64,000 nucleotides of DNA, taken from positions 1-64,000 of the forward strand of contig DASZMN010000029.1 of NCBI GenBank assembly GCA_035551835.1. The letters are read 5' to 3'. Of the stretch, positions 42,824-51,231 are shown piece after piece. The stretch is from Bog-473 sp035551835. Lineage in GTDB: Bacteria > Actinomycetota > Acidimicrobiia > Acidimicrobiales > RAAP-2. Both the position numbers and the translations under genes were made by a program. The notes beneath the pieces were generated by a model that was not told the origin of the DNA, ran no database searches, and worked only from the letters and a program-made list of their open reading frames with translations. Positions within the stretch are counted from its first letter, which is position 1. Each line of letters opens with the position of its first letter.

Positions 42824-43483
42824 TCAGCTCAAGAGACTCGCCACGATATTGATGGCAAGCGCCACGATCACCGCACCGAAGAGGTAGGACATGAGCGCGT
42901 GTGAAAGGGCGATGCGGCGAATTTGCTTTGTCGTCAGGTTCGTGTCGGAGACCTGAAACGTCATTCCAATGGTAAAGGCAAGGTAGGCAAAGTCAAGGTA
43001 GGCGGGCGGGTCGGTCTCATTGAAGTCAACCCCGCCCTCTGAGTTCTGGTAGTGGGATCTCGTGTACCGGAGCATGAAGACGGTGTGAACCGTGGCCCAT
43101 GAAAGGACGACGCTGACAATTCCGACCGTGATGAGATAGGCCTTCGTGCCGCCGTGCGATTGACCGGCCTTGATGAGCACAAGCCCGACGGCCGCGAGGA
43201 GCGCGACCCCGGCAAGAAGCACGATTGCTTCGGCCGGACGCCGGCTGCCATCCTCGATGTTGGCATGTCGCTTTGTTTCATTCGGATCCAAATGCCCGAC
43301 GATGGACCAGATCCAGGCCAAGTAGCAGATGGCCGCCGCATCCCAGCCCACCAGGATCGCGGCCTGCCACGTGAGCAAGAAGGCAGCAACGATCCCAAAG
43401 ACCACCCCGATCAATGCTGCAACCGCGCCGCGAGCGCCTGCGGTCTCTCTTCGTCTCAGGTTCTGACTGGCATCGTTGGTCAC
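42824..43483 (-). CDS. DUF1345 membrane protein
   Basis: 219 aa, five membrane segments. VGWDAAAICYLAWIW, SWATVHTVFMLRYTRSHY and DFAYLAFTIGMTFQVSDTNL are the family's conserved blocks, as is the RRIALSHALMSYLFGAVIVA end. Function unknown. ATG 43483 opens a polar start. Divergent from the histone H1-like gene (about 140 bases between), so the two may share regulation. Confidence 0.85.
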   Translation of the reverse strand: MTNDASQNLRRRETAGARGAVAALIGVVFGIVAAFLLTWQAAILVGWDAAAICYLAWIWSIVGHLDPNETKRHANIEDGSRRPAEAIVLLAGVALLAAVGLVLIKAGQSHGGTKAYLITVGIVSVVLSWATVHTVFMLRYTRSHYQNSEGGVDFNETDPPAYLDFAYLAFTIGMTFQVSDTNLTTKQIRRIALSHALMSYLFGAVIVALAINIVASLLS

Positions 43484-43622
43484 TTCGTCTGAAAGGTACC
43501 AGTGGCGCCGCCGAACATACGAGGGTCACTGCTTCAATCGCTACGGGTGTAGATCGGAATGATGCGGGGTAGAGCAACCGCCGTACGACAACGCAAACCA
43601 ATCGAGACGAACGGATGGAGTC

Positions 43623-44111
43623 ATGCCGAGCGGACTGGATAAGGCTGCAGAGTTAGTGGGCGACGCCGTTGGCACCATTGAGAAGGCCTCGGCGGCAGCT
43701 GGGTCAGGAGTCCGAAAGGGTTTCGGTGACGCGGCCACCGTGATCGCAGAATCCAAGACGGCTGAGCGTGTGGAGAAGCAGGCTCGTCCGCTCGCACAAC
43801 GGGCCGGCCGGAAGGCAAAGAGCCTGAAGAGGACGGCTAAGAAGCGAGGTACTGTCGCCAAGAAGACCAGCCAGAAGCGGGTGGCCGCAGCCAAAAAGGC
43901 CGCAAGGAAGCGGGCGACCGGCGTCAAGAAGACGGCCAAGAAGCGGGCGACCGGAGCCAAAAAGGCTACGACGAAGCGTGCCACTGTCGCGAAGAAGACG
44001 GCCAAGAAGCGGGCGACCGGCGTCAAGAAGACGGCCAACAAGCGGGCAACCGGAGCCAAGAAGGCCGTGAAAAAACGCGCCACCGTCGCCAAGAAGCGGG
44101 CTCGGCGCTGA
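43623..44111 (+). CDS. Histone H1-like Lys/Ala-rich DNA-binding protein
   Basis: 162 aa, ATG 43623 with a close GGAG. Residues 1-60 form an amphipathic helical head (DKAAELVGDAVGTIEKASAA). Residues about 65-162 are a tail of KRATGVKKTAKKRATGAKKA-type repeats, about 12-14 residues each, very basic and lacking acids. This is the composition of bacterial H1-like and HupB C-terminal tails that wrap and condense DNA. The DNA of the tail is itself repetitive (43830-44100), so copy number may vary. It probably works with the topoisomerase IB nearby, which is inference. Confidence 0.8.
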   Translation: MPSGLDKAAELVGDAVGTIEKASAAAGSGVRKGFGDAATVIAESKTAERVEKQARPLAQRAGRKAKSLKRTAKKRGTVAKKTSQKRVAAAKKAARKRATGVKKTAKKRATGAKKATTKRATVAKKTAKKRATGVKKTANKRATGAKKAVKKRATVAKKRARR

Positions 44112-44127
44112 GGTCCAGACAGGACCT
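44111..44127 (+). terminator. Hairpin right after the H1-like gene
   Basis: AGGTCC (44111-44116), loop AGACA, GGACCT (44122-44127), beginning at the last base of the TGA stop. Perfect 6-base stem but no T-tract; a possible terminator. Confidence 0.45.
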
Positions 44128-44335
44128 TGGCCCATGCTCGGGTCGGGACTCCGTGAGTGGCGAATGGCGCCGTGGATCGGCGACGTAGCCCAGCGGAATG
44201 CCGGGTTTGGAACCACCTGAGCTTGGGGAAGTTTATGTTCGAAGCGCCCAACCTGGCCAGGGGGCTGGCGCCCGGAAGCCCTGAGAGTTCGCTCCCGGAC
44301 TTCCGACGCGCTGAATCGGTTCAGGGAGGTACACC

Positions 44336-44605
44336 ATGACAACGGAGAAGCAGCGGCGGGCAGCCAAACGCAACGTCGTCAAGGCACGATCTGCGGCGAA
44401 GTCAAAGCGGTCGATCGCATCGATGCCGAAGAAGACCCGGACCGCGCTCGGCAAGCAGGGCGCGGCTGTCGCTCAACGGAAGCGGACCGGGGCGAGCACC
44501 CCGAAGACGCGGCAGGAGCTGTACGAGCAGGCCAAGAGACGCAACATCGAGGGCCGGTCGAAGATGGGCCGGGAGGAATTGCTGCGGGCGCTCAGCTCGC
44601 GCTGA
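44336..44605 (+). CDS. Small basic protein with SAP/Rho-N-like C-terminus
   Basis: 89 aa; ATG 44336 follows a clear GGGAGGT site. Residues 1-50 are basic and unstructured (KQRRAAKRNVVKARSAAKSK); residues 55-89 (TRQELYEQAKRRNIEGRSKM then GREELLRAL) form a helix-extended loop-helix of the SAP/Rho-N type that binds nucleic acid. Similar short proteins in actinobacteria are often labelled 'plasmid stabilization protein'; that function is unproven. It lies 224 bases after the H1-like gene on the same strand, with its own likely leader. Confidence 0.7.
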   Translation: MTTEKQRRAAKRNVVKARSAAKSKRSIASMPKKTRTALGKQGAAVAQRKRTGASTPKTRQELYEQAKRRNIEGRSKMGREELLRALSSR

Positions 44606-44610
44606 CCCCG

Positions 44611-44630
44611 GCCCGCCCGTTCAGCGGGGC
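44611..44630. terminator. Possible bidirectional terminator between convergent genes
   Basis: GCCCGC (44611-44616) and GCGGGGC (44624-44630) pair with one bulged G across a 7-base loop. The hairpin sits between the plus-strand SAP-like gene and the end of the minus-strand trehalose/glucan operon, covering the last stop of the latter. Confidence 0.4.
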
Positions 44631-44788
44631 AGCTCCTGGTCCAAGGCGTCCGCCTCGTCCACGGGTTCGTGCTCGTGTTCAGCCAAGGGACGGAACATCG
44701 GGTCGGGTGATGAAGGGGTGTTCTGTTCGACGTAATCGTCTTGGGGAACCTCGTCGGGGATGTCGTCGTCTGCCATGGCCTGAGCCAT
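44621..44788 (-). CDS. Small acidic protein at the end of the trehalose/glucan operon
   Basis: 55 aa from ATG 44788 (or 51 aa from ATG 44776). It begins four bases after the treY stop. The sequence is strongly acidic (MADDDIPDEVPQDDYVEQNT, then EHEHEPVDEADALDQELP) with no hydrophobic segment, so it is probably disordered. Similar 'DDDIPDEVP..D..EQ' short proteins are familiar to me as actinobacterial hypotheticals. Position suggests a role linked to the operon, for instance as a partner or stabiliser of one enzyme. Function unknown. Confidence 0.55.
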   Translation of the reverse strand: MAQAMADDDIPDEVPQDDYVEQNTPSSPDPMFRPLAEHEHEPVDEADALDQELPR

Positions 44789-44792
44789 ACCC

Positions 44793-47306
44793 CTACGGCT
44801 GGGACCGAAGCACGGCCACCGGGAGCGTCTGCAGCGCCACCGCCACGCTGACCCTGCCTCTGGCGGCCTCGATGGGCGCGCCGGTGAAGATGTCGGTGAA
44901 GGAGGTCGGGGCCGCCCCCGGCAGGGCAACGGTCTCGCGCGGCCACGTCCGCCTGCCCGTGGGGAAGCGGCCTCGCCCGGCCTGGGCCAGGGTGAGACGA
45001 GGGACCACGGCGACGACCCACTGCCGGCCCCGGCGACGAGCCAGGGCGACGATGCTGGCCGCGCTCGGCCCTCTGGCGTCGAGGGGGACGTAAGAGCCGG
45101 CGGTGAACAGGTCGGGCAGCTCGCGCCGCAAGTGCAGCAGGGCGCGGGTCACGTACAGCTTGATGTGGCCGTTCTCCCAGCCCGCGAGGAGGCGCGCGAC
45201 CTGGGCCGCGTGGACGGCCCGGGCCGGGGCCGGCGGCAGTGCGGCGAGGGCGCGGCAGCGGGTGTCGAAGTCGACGGGTCGCCGGTTGTCGGGGTCGGTC
45301 AGGGTCGCCTCGAAGAATTCGGTGCCCTGGTAGAAGTCGGGCACTCCCGGCGCGATGGCCTTGAGGACCAACAGGGCCAACGCGTTGGTCGCCGCGGCGC
45401 AGCCGATGGAGCGGGCGAGGCGCGCCATTTCGCGCCGGGACTCTGGCTGGCGCGCCACCCGGGTGATGAACGCGGTCAACGCCCGCTCGTAGCGCTCGTC
45501 GGGGTCGGTCCACGTCGTGGCGCGCCGCGCCTCGCGCGCTGCCTTGACGGCGTAGTCGCGCACCCGGCGCAGTTCCGACGACGGCAGCCGGTCCTGGCCC
45601 GGTGGCCACAGCGCCACCAGCGACTGGTACGCCACCAACTCGGCCAGGGCGTCGGGGGCGTCGGAGGCGGCGGTCCCGGCGTGGCGACGATGCCAGCGCC
45701 GCACGAGCGCCTCCCATTCGTCGTGGGCCTCGGAGAGGACGGCCAGCCGGCATCGAGCGTCCTCGTTGCGCTTGGAGTCGTGGGTGGACGAGGCGTTGAG
45801 GGTGGCCGAGCGCCCGGCTCTGGCCCGGGCGAACCGGTGGAACTGCTCGACCGTGGTGGCGGCCCGCTCGGGATCGCAGCCGACGTCGGCCTGGGCGAGC
45901 AGCCCGGGGTAGCGGTAGGTCGCCGTGTCCTCCACGCCCTTCGCCGTGTCGGCGCCGCTCAGCTGCTGCCAGCGCCGGGCCACATCGAGCCACGGGCTGG
46001 CCGCGTCGGCGCACACCATCCCGTCGCTGATGAGCCGAAGAGCGCGGTCGTCCTGGGGATCGCCGGTCGATCCCCCTTTTTGCGCGCGCTGAATCGTCGA
46101 CACGTCTCCCGACGCAGCGGGCGTCCCGTCGAGGTAGGTCCGGTAGACGTTGAGGTGCACGGTGAGCTGTGCCACGGCGCGGCGCACGTCGCGCAGCGAC
46201 AGGTCGTGGCCCGGCGTGCCCGCGTCGAGCACGGCCTTGGCCAGGGCGGCGACTCGGTCGAGCTGCCCGGAGAAGCAGCCGTCGAGCATCTCGGCCTTGG
46301 CGGCGAGCGCCAGCTCCTCGAAAGAGGCCGGCTGCCCGGTCATCTCCATCCCGAGCGCGGCGAGCCGGCGACAGCCCTCCTCGTCGAGGAAGAGCCCCCC
46401 GGCCCGGTCGGCGAACTCGTACCCCGTGGTCCCGTCGACGTCGAAACGCGGGTCGAGGTGCTCGTCCCGGCTCAAGATCTTCTCGACGAGGACGACGGCG
46501 CCTCCGTGGCGCGCTGTCAGCTCCGCGCGGAGCTGCGCCAGGTAGCCCGCCGGGTCCCACAACCCGTCGACGTGGTCGACACGCACCCCCGCCACCCGCT
46601 CGTCCGCGGCCAGCTCGAGCACCAGCGCGTGCGTGTGCTCGAACACCGCGGGATCCTCTACCCTCACGCCGACGAGCCCGTCGATGTTGAAGAACCGCCG
46701 GTAGTTGCCCTCCGTGTCGCCGAGCCGCCAGTAGGCCGGCTGGAAGTGCTGGGCCGCGAGCACTTCGGCGACCGGGGCGCCGACGTCGCTCTCCGGCGCC
46801 AGGGGGAAGCTCTGGCCGTCGAGGTGGAGCCGGTCGCCCTCGTTCTCTGGCCCGGTGTGGACGGACGCATCGGCGAGGGCCTCGGCCAGCGGTCGCCCGA
46901 GCACCGGCACCAGGACGCGCCCGCCGTGCCGGGTCCAGTCGACGTCGAAGGTCGACGCCCAGTCCGACGCCCGGCCGCGACGAAGCGTGTCCCGCCACCA
47001 CCGGTTCGCGGGGTCGGTCGCCATGTGGTTGGGCACCACATCGAGCAAGGCGCGCATGCCGTGGCCGGCGAGCTCGTCGAGCAGGGCCTCGAAGTCGTCG
47101 CGCGTTCCGAGGGCGGGGTCGAGGGTTCCCGGGTCCACCACGTCGTAGCCGTGGGTGCTCCCCCGGACGGCGGTGAGGAGCGGGGACAGGTAGAGCGTCT
47201 CGATGCCCAGCGCATGGAGGTAGGGGACGAGGCGGCGGGCGGCGGCGAAGCCGAGGCCGTGGAGTTGCAGCCGGTACGTCGACCCGAGCGCCGGCTCGAC
47301 TCGCAT
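44793..47306 (-). CDS. treY: Maltooligosyl trehalose synthase (TreY)
   Basis: 837 aa from ATG 47306, whose A is the last base of the glgX stop (TGATG). GH13 barrel: STYRLQLHGLGFAAARRLVP at the N-terminus, DVVPNHMATD (region I), GVRVDHVDGLWDPAGYLAQL (region II with nucleophile Asp), VLVEKILSRDE (acid/base Glu), and LNASSTHDSKRNEDARCRL (region IV). Converts the reducing-end alpha-1,4 bond of maltodextrin to alpha-1,1, giving maltooligosyl-trehalose. Its product is cut by TreZ, encoded two genes upstream. Full family length. A longer frame to 47747 is out of register with glgX and was not used. Confidence 0.95.
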   Translation of the reverse strand: MRVEPALGSTYRLQLHGLGFAAARRLVPYLHALGIETLYLSPLLTAVRGSTHGYDVVDPGTLDPALGTRDDFEALLDELAGHGMRALLDVVPNHMATDPANRWWRDTLRRGRASDWASTFDVDWTRHGGRVLVPVLGRPLAEALADASVHTGPENEGDRLHLDGQSFPLAPESDVGAPVAEVLAAQHFQPAYWRLGDTEGNYRRFFNIDGLVGVRVEDPAVFEHTHALVLELAADERVAGVRVDHVDGLWDPAGYLAQLRAELTARHGGAVVLVEKILSRDEHLDPRFDVDGTTGYEFADRAGGLFLDEEGCRRLAALGMEMTGQPASFEELALAAKAEMLDGCFSGQLDRVAALAKAVLDAGTPGHDLSLRDVRRAVAQLTVHLNVYRTYLDGTPAASGDVSTIQRAQKGGSTGDPQDDRALRLISDGMVCADAASPWLDVARRWQQLSGADTAKGVEDTATYRYPGLLAQADVGCDPERAATTVEQFHRFARARAGRSATLNASSTHDSKRNEDARCRLAVLSEAHDEWEALVRRWHRRHAGTAASDAPDALAELVAYQSLVALWPPGQDRLPSSELRRVRDYAVKAAREARRATTWTDPDERYERALTAFITRVARQPESRREMARLARSIGCAAATNALALLVLKAIAPGVPDFYQGTEFFEATLTDPDNRRPVDFDTRCRALAALPPAPARAVHAAQVARLLAGWENGHIKLYVTRALLHLRRELPDLFTAGSYVPLDARGPSAASIVALARRRGRQWVVAVVPRLTLAQAGRGRFPTGRRTWPRETVALPGAAPTSFTDIFTGAPIEAARGRVSVAVALQTLPVAVLRSQP

Positions 47307-49426
47307 CAGCGATGACGACGCTCGTTGTGGCGCAGCAAGAGCGCGGAATGCGCGTTGAGGGAGACGACGTCGGTGCGGACCGGGCGGGGCCACGGCCCCG
47401 GGTGGGTGGTATTGAGCACCTCCTCCCAGACCCCGGCCAACTCCATGGTGGGAAGGGCGTACGAGCGCGAGCGGTTGCCGGCGTTGAGGAGGAGGAACAG
47501 CGAGTCGCCGGCGTAGGACCGTCCCCGGACGTCGACCTCGTCGGTGGCCAGGCCCAGAAGCAGCATCCCGATGCTGTGGGCGTCGCGGTCCGCCCAGTCC
47601 TCGTCCGTCATCTCGGTGCCGTCGGGGCGGATCCAGGTGACGTCCCTCGTCTGCAGACCCGGGAACGGCTCGCCGGTGAAGAAGGCGCGCCGGCGCAGGA
47701 TGGGATTGCCCTGCATGACGGCGATGACCTCCTTCACGAACTTGCACAGCTGGTAGCCCGTCTCGCCGACGTCCCAGTTGAACCAGCTGCGTTCGTCGTC
47801 CTGGCAGTACGCGTTGTTGTTCCCCTTCTGGGTGCGGCCGATCTCGTCGCCTCCGAGGAGCATCGGCACCCCTTGGGAGAGAAACAGCGTGGCGAGGAAG
47901 TTGCGCTTCATGCGGTCACGGACGCGCCGGATGCGCGCGGAGTCGGTCTCGCCCTCGACGCCCCAGTTCCGGCTGAAGTTCTTGTCCGTGCCGTCCTGGT
48001 TGTCCTCCCCGTTGGCCTCGTTGTGCTTGTGCTCGTAGGTCACGAGGTCGCTGAGGGTGAAGCCGTCGTGGCACGTCACGAAGTTCACGCTGGCATAGGT
48101 GCCACGCCCGCTGGGGGCGAAGATGTCGCTCGACCCGCTGAGCCGGGAGGCCAGCTCGGGCACCGTGCCGGGCTCGCCGCGCCAGAAACGTCGCACGCAG
48201 TCACGGAAGGCTCCGTTCCATTCGGACCACCCCTGTGGGAAGTGGCCGAGCTGGTAGCCCTCGGGGCTGGCGTCCCATGGTTCGGCGATCAGCTTGACCG
48301 TCGAGAGCACCGGGTCCTGGCGGACGATCTCGAAGAACGGGCTCGGGCGGCCCTCGTCGCCCCGGGCCAGCACCGGCGCCAGATCGAAGCGAAAGCCGTC
48401 CACGTGCATGTCCGTCACCCAGTAGCGCAGGCTGTCGGTCACCATCCCCATCGCCCGCGGGTGAAGGACGTTGAGGCTGTTGCCGGTGCCCGTGTAGTCC
48501 TCGTAGTAGCGCGGGTCCTCGGGCGACAGCCGGTAGTACACGGCGTTGTCGACGCCCTTGAGCGAGAGGGTGGGCCCGTGCTGGTTGCCCTCGGCCGTGT
48601 GGTTGTAGACGACGTCGAGGATGACCTCGATGCCGGCCCGGTGCAGCGTGCGCACCATCGACTTGAACTCGCTGACCTGCTCGCCCAGGGCACCGGTGGC
48701 GTAGCCGACGTGGGGGGCGAAGAAGGCGACGGAGTTGTAGCCCCAGTAGTTGGTGAGCCCGCGATCGACCAGCTGGCGTTCGGCCACGAAATGGTGGATC
48801 GGCATGATCTCGAGCGCCGTGACGCCGAGGCCCAGGAGGTGGTCGACGACGGGGTCCGATGCCAGGCCGAGGAACGTGCCGCGGAGATGGGAAGGGACAC
48901 CGGGGTGCCGCATGGTCATGCCGCGTACGTGCGTCTCGTAGATGACCGTGCGGTTCCACGGGGTCCGTGGCGGGCGGTCGTCCTGCCAGGTGAAGGAGGG
49001 GTCGACCACGACCGACTTCGGCAGGGCGCTGGCCGAGTCCCTCGAGTCGAACGAGAGGTCCTCGGCGGGGTCGCCGACGGTGTACCCGAAGAGATCGTCG
49101 TTCCAGTCGATCGGTCCGCTGACCGCCTTGGCGTAGGGGTCGATCAGGAGCTTGTTGGGATTGAAGCGGTGGCCGCGCTCGGGCTCGTACGGCCCGTCGA
49201 CCTTGTAGCCGTAGAGGGCACCGGGGCGGACGTCGGGCAGGTAGGCGTGCCACACCCGGTCCGTCATCTCGTTGAGCGTGATGACGGTGGACGGGACGCC
49301 GGCGCGCGGGTCGTCGAAGAGGTGCAGCCGGACCGCGGCGGCGTGCTCGGAGAAGATGGCGAAGTTGACGCCCTCCCCGTCCCACGTGGCGCCGAGCGGG
49401 TAGGGGCTGCCGGGCCAGACCCTCAT
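47306..49426 (-). CDS. glgX: Glycogen debranching enzyme GlgX/TreX
   Basis: 706 aa from ATG 49426, overlapping the treZ stop (ATGA). N-terminal CBM48 (YPLGATWDGEGVNFAIFSEH), then GH13_11 barrel: VILDVVYNHTAEGNQ (region I), DGFRFDLAPVLAR (nucleophile Asp), IAEPWDASPEGYQLG (Glu) and NFVTCHDGFTLSDLVTYEHK (region IV). The HNEANGEDNQDG segment is a debranching-enzyme hallmark. Hydrolyses alpha-1,6 branches to give linear chains for TreY. Placed between treZ and treY, it provides their substrate. Complete. Confidence 0.95.
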   Translation of the reverse strand: MRVWPGSPYPLGATWDGEGVNFAIFSEHAAAVRLHLFDDPRAGVPSTVITLNEMTDRVWHAYLPDVRPGALYGYKVDGPYEPERGHRFNPNKLLIDPYAKAVSGPIDWNDDLFGYTVGDPAEDLSFDSRDSASALPKSVVVDPSFTWQDDRPPRTPWNRTVIYETHVRGMTMRHPGVPSHLRGTFLGLASDPVVDHLLGLGVTALEIMPIHHFVAERQLVDRGLTNYWGYNSVAFFAPHVGYATGALGEQVSEFKSMVRTLHRAGIEVILDVVYNHTAEGNQHGPTLSLKGVDNAVYYRLSPEDPRYYEDYTGTGNSLNVLHPRAMGMVTDSLRYWVTDMHVDGFRFDLAPVLARGDEGRPSPFFEIVRQDPVLSTVKLIAEPWDASPEGYQLGHFPQGWSEWNGAFRDCVRRFWRGEPGTVPELASRLSGSSDIFAPSGRGTYASVNFVTCHDGFTLSDLVTYEHKHNEANGEDNQDGTDKNFSRNWGVEGETDSARIRRVRDRMKRNFLATLFLSQGVPMLLGGDEIGRTQKGNNNAYCQDDERSWFNWDVGETGYQLCKFVKEVIAVMQGNPILRRRAFFTGEPFPGLQTRDVTWIRPDGTEMTDEDWADRDAHSIGMLLLGLATDEVDVRGRSYAGDSLFLLLNAGNRSRSYALPTMELAGVWEEVLNTTHPGPWPRPVRTDVVSLNAHSALLLRHNERRHR

Positions 49427-51231
49427 GGCGCTCCGGCCGGAGCCGGGGCGGCGGCCCGGTAGAGACGAAAGCCCCAGGGCTCGAGTGGCACCTCCCCGCC
49501 GGGAGCCGGTGCGACCCCGGCCGCCGCGGGCAGGAGCCCCGTCCAGCACGGTCCCGGATCGAGATGGCCGATCGCGGCTGTCGGCGTCAGGTTGAACAGC
49601 GCGACCACCGTCGTCCCGCCGTGGCCGCGGGTGAGCGTGACGACCCCCGCCTCGGCGTGGGCCACCGACGCGGCGCGAGACGAGCGCCGGAGGGCCGGCT
49701 CGCTCGAGCGCAGCGCGATCAGGTCGCGGTACAGCGCGCAGAGCTCGCGATGGGCGTCGTCGCTCCGGCGCAAAGACCAGTCGAGCTTGGCCGCGGCGAA
49801 CGTCGCCGGGTCGCCGGGGTCGGGCGCCCGGTCGGCGCGCGGATCGTGGGCGTGCTCGGCGGCCCGGCCCCGGCGCACGGCCTGGAGCAGCGCGGGGTCC
49901 CCGTGGTCGACGAAGTACGGGAAGGGCGCCGTCTCGCCGTACTCCTCGCCCATGAACAGCAGGGGCACGCCGGGCGAGAGGAGGAGCAGGGCGGCGGCGA
50001 GGCGTGCCTGGTCCGGTGTGACGAGGCTCGAGAGCCGACCGCCGTCGGGCCGGTTGCCGACCTGGTCGTGGTTCTGGGCGAAGACGACGAAGCGCTGCGG
50101 GTCGAGGCCCACGGACGGCGCGCCGTGGCGCCGGCGGCGGAACCGGGAGTACTGGCCCTGGTAGACGAAGCCCTGGCCCATGGCGCGCGCCACGTCCTCG
50201 GGCCCCGAGTAGTCGCCGTAGTAGCCGTTCTGCTCACCCGTGAGGGCGACGTGGACGGCGTGGTGGAAGTCGTCGTTCCACTGCGCGTCCATGCCGAGGC
50301 CGCCGGCCTCCCTCCCGGTGACCACTCTCGGGTCATTGTCCGCGCTCTCGGCGATGAGGACGACCCGGCGACCGCCCTCTTCGATCGCCGCGCCGAGCGC
50401 GGCGAGTTCGGCGAGGAAGGGACGGGCGCTGCGGTCGATCAGCTCGTGCACGGCGTCGAGCCGCAGCCCGTCGAGGTGAAAGTCGGTGAGCCACTGCGTG
50501 ACGTTGGCCGCGAAGAACGAGCGGACGCCGTCGGAGCCCGGCCCGTCCAGGTTGACCGCCTCGCCCCACGGCGTCCGGTAGCGGTCGGTGAAGTAGGGGC
50601 CGAACGCGCCCAGGACGTTCCCCTCCGGGCCGAGGTGGTTGTAGACCACGTCCAGGAGCACCGAGACGCCGCGGGTATGGCACGCGTCCACGAACTCCTG
50701 CAGCCCGGCGGCGCCGCCGTAGCTGTGTTGCACGGCGAAAGGGAAGACGCCGTCGTAGCCCCAGTTCCGCTGCCCGGGGAACTGGGCGACCGGCATCACC
50801 TCGATCGTGGTCACGCCGAGCTCGACCAGGTCGTCGAGCCGCGCCGCGGCGGTCGCGAAGGTGCCCCGCTCGGTGAACGTGCCGACGTGGAGCTCGTACA
50901 CGACGGCGTCGCGCAGGGGCGGCGGGACGAAGCCCTCGTCGTGCCAGCGCCGGGAGCGCAGGTCGACCACCGCCGAGGGCCCGTGCACGCCGTCGGGCTG
51001 CGCCCGGGACGCGGGGTCGGCGAGTTCGGCCGACCCGTCGAGGCGGTAGCGGTAGCGCGCGCCGGTCCCGCAGGGCGCGGTCACGCGGAAATAGCCGTCG
51101 CCACACGGCGCCATGTCGAGGCGTCGGTCGGTGTCGGTCAGCCAGAGCTCCACCGTCGCCGCCCGCGGCGCCCACACGGTGAACCTCGTCTCGGTCGTGC
51201 CTTGCGGCACGGCGCCAAGTTCCACGCTCAC
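49423..51231 (-). CDS. treZ: Maltooligosyl trehalose trehalohydrolase (TreZ)
   Basis: 602 aa from GTG 51231, overlapping the glgB stop (GTGA). N-terminal E-set domain (TRFTVWAPRAATVELWLTDT), then a GH13_10 barrel: NWGYDGVFPFAVQHSYGG, LLDVVYNHLGPEGN (region I), DGLRLDAVHELID (nucleophile Asp), LIAESADNDPRV (acid/base Glu) and VFAQNHDQVGNRPDGGRL (region IV). Releases trehalose from maltooligosyl-trehalose. A longer frame to 51672 overlaps glgB and is not used. The C-terminus has a small beta domain. Confidence 0.95.
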   Translation of the reverse strand: MSVELGAVPQGTTETRFTVWAPRAATVELWLTDTDRRLDMAPCGDGYFRVTAPCGTGARYRYRLDGSAELADPASRAQPDGVHGPSAVVDLRSRRWHDEGFVPPPLRDAVVYELHVGTFTERGTFATAAARLDDLVELGVTTIEVMPVAQFPGQRNWGYDGVFPFAVQHSYGGAAGLQEFVDACHTRGVSVLLDVVYNHLGPEGNVLGAFGPYFTDRYRTPWGEAVNLDGPGSDGVRSFFAANVTQWLTDFHLDGLRLDAVHELIDRSARPFLAELAALGAAIEEGGRRVVLIAESADNDPRVVTGREAGGLGMDAQWNDDFHHAVHVALTGEQNGYYGDYSGPEDVARAMGQGFVYQGQYSRFRRRRHGAPSVGLDPQRFVVFAQNHDQVGNRPDGGRLSSLVTPDQARLAAALLLLSPGVPLLFMGEEYGETAPFPYFVDHGDPALLQAVRRGRAAEHAHDPRADRAPDPGDPATFAAAKLDWSLRRSDDAHRELCALYRDLIALRSSEPALRRSSRAASVAHAEAGVVTLTRGHGGTTVVALFNLTPTAAIGHLDPGPCWTGLLPAAAGVAPAPGGEVPLEPWGFRLYRAAAPAPAGAP

